Positions 6,758-9,534 of a DNA stretch of 9,534 nucleotides are shown here, piece after piece. Every line of letters begins with the position of its first letter. The first letter of the stretch is position 1. Position numbers and translations under genes: made by a program. This stretch comes from Aequorivita sp. (GTDB taxonomy: Bacteria > Bacteroidota > Bacteroidia > Flavobacteriales > Flavobacteriaceae). Below the pieces are notes generated by a model. It was not told where the DNA came from. It was given only the letters and a program-made list of their open reading frames with translations, and did not search any database. The stretch covers positions 1-9,534 of the forward strand of contig JAGQYZ010000309.1 in the NCBI GenBank assembly GCA_020435865.1. The letters are read 5' to 3'.

Positions 6758-7936
6758 TTAAACAAATGCGTTAAGTCCCGTAATATCTAATCCTGTAATC
6801 AACAAGTGAATATCGTGTGTTCCTTCATAGGTAATAACACTTTCAAGGTTCATGGAGTGGCGCATAATGCTGTATTCGCCAGTAATTCCCATCCCGCCGA
6901 GTATTTGTCTTGCCTCACGTGCAATGTTGATTGCCATATCAACATTATTTCTTTTCGCCATTGAGATTTGTGCGCTAGTTGCAGTCCCCGCATTTCGCAA
7001 TACTCCCAGACGCCAAGCCAATAATTGGGCTTTGGTGATTTCAGTAATCATTTCGGCCAATTTTTTCTGCTGAAGTTGATATTGCCCAATAGGTTTTCCA
7101 AACTGAATCCGTTCTTTTGAATAGCGTAGTGCAGTGTCATAGCAGTCCATCGCAGCACCAATTGCGCCCCAAGCAATTCCATAACGTGCGGAATCAAGGC
7201 AGCCAAGTGGTGCGCCCAACCCAGATTTGTTTGGAAGTAAATTTTCCTTCGGAACTTTTACATTATCGAAAATAAGCTCGCCCGTTGCCGAAGCGCGAAG
7301 CGACCATTTATTATGTGTTTCGGGCGTTGAGAAGCCTTCCATTCCACGTTCTACTATTAAACCGTGGATTCTTCCTTCTTCGTTTTTTGCCCAAACTACG
7401 GCAACTTGCGCAAAAGGGGCATTGCTGATCCACATTTTGGCACCGTTCAAAAGATAGTGGTCACCTTTGTCTTTAAAGTTGGTGGTCATTCCGCCCGGAT
7501 TACTTCCGTGGTCCGGCTCGGTCAACCCGAAACAGCCCATCCATTCACCAGAAGCGAGTTTCGGCAAATATTTTTTTCGTTGTTCTTCGTTTCCGTATTT
7601 CCAAATTGGATACATAACCAAAGAAGACTGTACCGAAGCAGTACTTCGAACACCGCTATCGCCACGTTCTATTTCCTGCATAATCAATCCGTAAGAAATT
7701 TGATCAAGCCCCGCACCTCCGTATTCCTCTGGAATGTATGGGCCAAAAGCGCCAATTTCGGCAAGACCGCTGATTATCTGTTCTGGAAATTCAGCCTTTT
7801 GGGCATATTCTTCTATTATGGGTGATACGTCTCGCTTCACCCAATCGCGGGCGGCTTGGCGTACCAATTTGTGTTCATCGGAAAGTAATTCGTCAAGATT
7901 ATAATAATCTGGAGCTTCGAATAAATCTGGTTTCAT
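6758..7936 (-). CDS. gcdH: Glutaryl-CoA dehydrogenase (acyl-CoA dehydrogenase family)
   Basis: A 392-residue FAD enzyme that oxidises and decarboxylates glutaryl-CoA to crotonyl-CoA in lysine and tryptophan breakdown, passing electrons to electron-transfer flavoprotein. N-terminal helical, middle beta and C-terminal helical domains are complete. Diagnostic blocks match glutaryl-CoA dehydrogenases over general acyl-CoA dehydrogenases: GVRSTASVQSSLVM with Arg97, corresponding to the substrate carboxylate-binding Arg94 of the human enzyme; CFGLTEPDHGSNPGGM; KWSLRASATG; and ITYEGTHDIH with catalytic-base Glu371 (human Glu370). LARQ-type FAD contacts lie in EARQILGGMGITGEY. It lacks a targeting signal and is cytosolic. 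It is flanked by its own candidate promoter and a strong terminator, so probably monocistronic. The local DNA is richer in G+C than the sigma/mscS operon. The assignment is strong. Confidence 0.93.
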   Translation of the reverse strand: MKPDLFEAPDYYNLDELLSDEHKLVRQAARDWVKRDVSPIIEEYAQKAEFPEQIISGLAEIGAFGPYIPEEYGGAGLDQISYGLIMQEIERGDSGVRSTASVQSSLVMYPIWKYGNEEQRKKYLPKLASGEWMGCFGLTEPDHGSNPGGMTTNFKDKGDHYLLNGAKMWISNAPFAQVAVVWAKNEEGRIHGLIVERGMEGFSTPETHNKWSLRASATGELIFDNVKVPKENLLPNKSGLGAPLGCLDSARYGIAWGAIGAAMDCYDTALRYSKERIQFGKPIGQYQLQQKKLAEMITEITKAQLLAWRLGVLRNAGTATSAQISMAKRNNVDMAINIAREARQILGGMGITGEYSIMRHSMNLESVITYEGTHDIHLLITGLDITGLNAFV

Positions 7937-7958
7937 CTATAATTAATTTAAAGGAATA

Positions 7959-7966
7959 CAAATGTA
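7959..7966 (-). promoter_or_regulatory. Candidate -7 element of the gcdH promoter
   Basis: On the minus strand this reads TACATTTG, an exact match to the Bacteroidota -7 consensus TAnnTTTG, 22 nt upstream of the gcdH ATG. That would give a short leader. No TTG stands at the ideal -33 spacing. Confidence 0.45.
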
Positions 7967-8069
7967 GAAATCACAAGTTGAAAGACCTACATATTAAAGT
8001 GAAAATGAATAAAACTATATTTTTTAAAAAAATTGATTTGCAAGAATTAATTATTCACTTGCACTTCTT

Positions 8070-8094
8070 TAAATGTAAATCTTTAGTACATTTA
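8070..8094 (+). promoter_or_regulatory. Inverted repeat upstream of the small membrane protein gene, possible operator/promoter
   Basis: TAAATGTA (8070-8077) and TACATTTA (8087-8094) form a perfect 8-bp dyad with a 9-nt spacer. The right half also fits the -7 consensus (TAcaTTTa) and lies 27 nt before the ATG at 8122. A TTG at 8059-8061 is somewhat too far (25 nt) to be an ideal -33 box. A second imperfect dyad, TGCAAGAAT (8039-8047) against ATTC-A-CTTGCA (8053-8063), lies just upstream. Together they suggest a regulated promoter, but AT-rich DNA produces such repeats by chance. No gene is evident in the rest of 7937-8121. Confidence 0.35.
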
Positions 8095-8097
8095 TAG

Positions 8098-8289
<192 letters not shown>

Positions 8290-8336
8290 ATAGGTTTCTA
8301 AAAATCATTAACTGTAAATTAATTCTTTACTTGGAA

Positions 8337-8350
8337 ATGTAAATTTACAT
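8337..8350. repeat. 14-bp perfect palindrome at the trmN6 stop
   Basis: ATGTAAATTTACAT is its own reverse complement and spans the trmN6 stop codon (8345-8347). It shares AAATGTAAAT with the left arm of the dyad at 8070-8077 (8071-8080), about 265 bp away, on the far side of the small membrane protein gene. It has no spacer, so it is unlikely to be an RNA terminator; a protein-binding site or chance are the options. Confidence 0.5.
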
Positions 8351-9058
8351 CTTTAAGTAAAAATCCTGCACCAGATTTTTATAATCTTCAGTGTAGTGGT
8401 GTCGGGATGTTTCAATGATAAGATTTTCAATTTCCATGGAAATTTTTTCAAAAGAAAACTCCAGCATGCTTCTTTTTTCATCTGAAGAAATTGTTCCGCG
8501 CACTCGGCATATTCTCTTTGGAAACAAGTTTACTTCCGAAGCCATTTTAATGAAATTTTCCTCTTCTTTCCGCGGAATGATAACTGCAAAAATCCCTTCG
8601 TCAGAAAGTAATTGTGAAGCACTTTCAATTAGCTCGTCAAAAGCAAGTGCATCGTTGAAACGTGCAACATCGCGAGATTCATTTGAAGTTTTATAATCCT
8701 CAGAATAAAAAGGAGGATTGGAAATGATGAGCTCATATTTCTCATCGATTTCTTCAACAAATTCTTCCAAAGAAGCGTGATAGCAAAACAGCCTGGCACC
8801 CCAAGGTGAGTTTTCAAAATTGTCTACGCACTGTTCGTAAGCATTTCCGTCAATTTCAATAGCGTCTACCATTTCGGCTTTGGAACGTTGAGCCAATTGC
8901 AAAGCAATGATTCCCGTGCCAGTACCAATATCCAAAATTGAAAAAGGATTATTTTTTATGGAAACCCAAGCTCCGAGCAGAACACCGTCCGTGCCAATTT
9001 TCATTGCACAACGGTCTTGTTCAATTGTGAATTGTTTGAATTTAAAGGGTTTATTCAT
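8345..9058 (-). CDS. trmN6: tRNA1(Val) (adenine(37)-N6)-methyltransferase TrmN6
   Basis: A 237-residue SAM-dependent methyltransferase (YfiC/TrmN6 family) that methylates N6 of A37 next to the anticodon of tRNA1(Val). The N-terminus has the family signature PFKFKQFTIEQDRCAMKIGTDGVLLGAW split over residues 4-31. It is followed by SAM-binding motif I DIGTGTG (43-49), an acidic motif II (EID, 68-70), and the adenine N6-methylase motif N114-P-P-F117. Length is normal for the family. It starts 20 nt after the rimM stop on the same strand; grouping with rimM fits a translation-related operon. A short inverted repeat fills the gap before its ATG. It ends head-to-head with the small membrane protein gene. 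The assignment is strong. Confidence 0.92.
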   Translation of the reverse strand: MNKPFKFKQFTIEQDRCAMKIGTDGVLLGAWVSIKNNPFSILDIGTGTGIIALQLAQRSKAEMVDAIEIDGNAYEQCVDNFENSPWGARLFCYHASLEEFVEEIDEKYELIISNPPFYSEDYKTSNESRDVARFNDALAFDELIESASQLLSDEGIFAVIIPRKEEENFIKMASEVNLFPKRICRVRGTISSDEKRSMLEFSFEKISMEIENLIIETSRHHYTEDYKNLVQDFYLKM

Positions 9059-9061
9059 AAT

Positions 9062-9081
9062 TAATTCTGAAGTCAGAATTA
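9062..9081 (-). repeat. Inverted repeat between rimM and trmN6
   Basis: TAATTCTGA (9062-9070) and its exact complement (9073-9081) are separated by 2 nt, giving an AT-rich hairpin of about 8 bp. It includes the rimM stop codon and ends about 3 nt before the trmN6 ATG. It could dampen trmN6 translation or mark an mRNA processing site; without a T-run it is not a standard terminator. Confidence 0.45.
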
Positions 9082-9534
9082 TAAATACATTTCTATCAAC
9101 CCTTCCGGCACATTAAGAAAAATGGTTTTACTTTCCCGATCCACTTTTTTGATGAAATGGTCTATCATTGGGATTAGTACTTGTTTTCCGTCACGGTCAA
9201 TTTCAAACAAGGCTTGCGAAGTAGTGTCGTTAACACCAGTAATTTCACCAATTTTTCCGAAAGATTCGTCTTCTGCAGTAAACCCAATAATTTCGTGATA
9301 GTAAAATTTGTTGCCCGTAAGCTTTGGTAGAAATTCCAAAGGGAGGTAAAGATGTGCGCCAATCAAGGCATTTGCTTCCTCTTCGTTTTTTACGTCTTCA
9401 AAGCGCACACGAAGTAATTCACTTTTATGAAGTGAGCTTTCTTCAATAAAAAAGGGAATCAGGTTTTTGCGTTGTTCAACAAAAACCGATTCCATTTTAG
9501 TAAAAAGTTCGGGTTCGTCCGTATCAAGTTTTAT
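9079..9534 (-). CDS. rimM: Ribosome maturation factor RimM, 5'-truncated by window edge
   Basis: The frame stays open to the window end. Thirteen codons upstream of the ATG at 9495 read IKLDTDEPELFTK and match the RimM N-terminal domain, so that internal Met is not the start; about 151 residues are visible and perhaps two dozen are missing. RimM binds ribosomal protein S19 and assists 30S head assembly and 16S rRNA processing. The N-terminal RimM barrel (to about residue 75 of the visible part) is followed by the PRC-barrel-like domain with KFYYHEIIGF, GKIGEITGV, VLIPMIDHFIKKVD and the end motif VPEGLIEMYL. It stops 20 nt before trmN6 and is probably cotranscribed with it; in many bacteria rpsP lies just upstream, which would be outside this window. 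Confidence 0.92.
   Translation of the reverse strand: MKLDTDEPELFTKMESVFVEQRKNLIPFFIEESSLHKSELLRVRFEDVKNEEEANALIGAHLYLPLEFLPKLTGNKFYYHEIIGFTAEDESFGKIGEITGVNDTTSQALFEIDRDGKQVLIPMIDHFIKKVDRESKTIFLNVPEGLIEMYL

Noticed and set aside
7364..7825. 153-residue plus-strand ORF
   Set aside because: Antisense shadow of glutaryl-CoA dehydrogenase, whose motifs are intact throughout; no domain or initiation signal seen.
7822..8097. 91-residue plus-strand ORF running into the gcdH promoter region
   Set aside because: Half of it is antisense to gcdH, the rest is AT-rich intergenic DNA, and the protein has no recognisable features.
9493..9495. ATG at 9495 as the rimM start
   Set aside because: The frame continues upstream to the window edge with residues matching the RimM N-terminal domain, so this is an internal Met.

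Overview
The window reads as ordinary chromosome from a member of the Bacteroidota, most likely a (marine) Flavobacteriaceae species. Support: AT-rich DNA, little recognisable Shine-Dalgarno sequence, TAnnTTTG-like promoter elements, lipoproteins with acidic residues right after the lipobox cysteine, and gene families typical of flavobacteria. Eight recognisable protein families are present, plus three small ORFs. The genes at both ends are cut by the window. I see no rRNA, tRNA, CRISPR array, insertion sequence or prophage signature.

Layout. (1) 1-3674, plus strand: a 5'-truncated outer-membrane porin, an imelysin/M75 lipoprotein and a di-heme DUF1111 c-type cytochrome lipoprotein. This envelope module resembles iron-related imelysin loci elsewhere. 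A perfect 14-bp hairpin with a T-run separates the imelysin gene from the cytochrome gene, whose start is probably a TTG. (2) 3778-4677, minus: a stand-alone calcineurin-like metallophosphoesterase. (3) 4678-5033: a minus-strand terminator and an unrecognised 37-residue single-helix membrane ORF. (4) 5034-6607, minus: a compact operon of an ECF sigma factor, a 60-residue soluble protein of unknown function and a short MscS-type channel. (5) 6758-7936, minus: glutaryl-CoA dehydrogenase with its own strong terminator. (6) 8122-8289, plus: an Lmo0937-type 55-residue membrane protein, preceded by dyad-rich DNA. (7) 8345-9534, minus: trmN6 (tRNA m6A37 methyltransferase) downstream of a 5'-truncated rimM, two translation-related genes 20 nt apart and probably cotranscribed.

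How the genes fit together. The porin/imelysin/cytochrome set probably acts together at the outer membrane, and both lipoproteins carry residues resembling the flavobacterial surface-export signal. The sigma/small-protein/channel operon suggests an envelope- or osmotic-stress response in which an unrecognised 60-residue protein sits where an anti-sigma factor is often found. No plainly new system is visible. The sigma-60aa-MscS operon and the surface imelysin/di-heme pair are the parts most worth following up.
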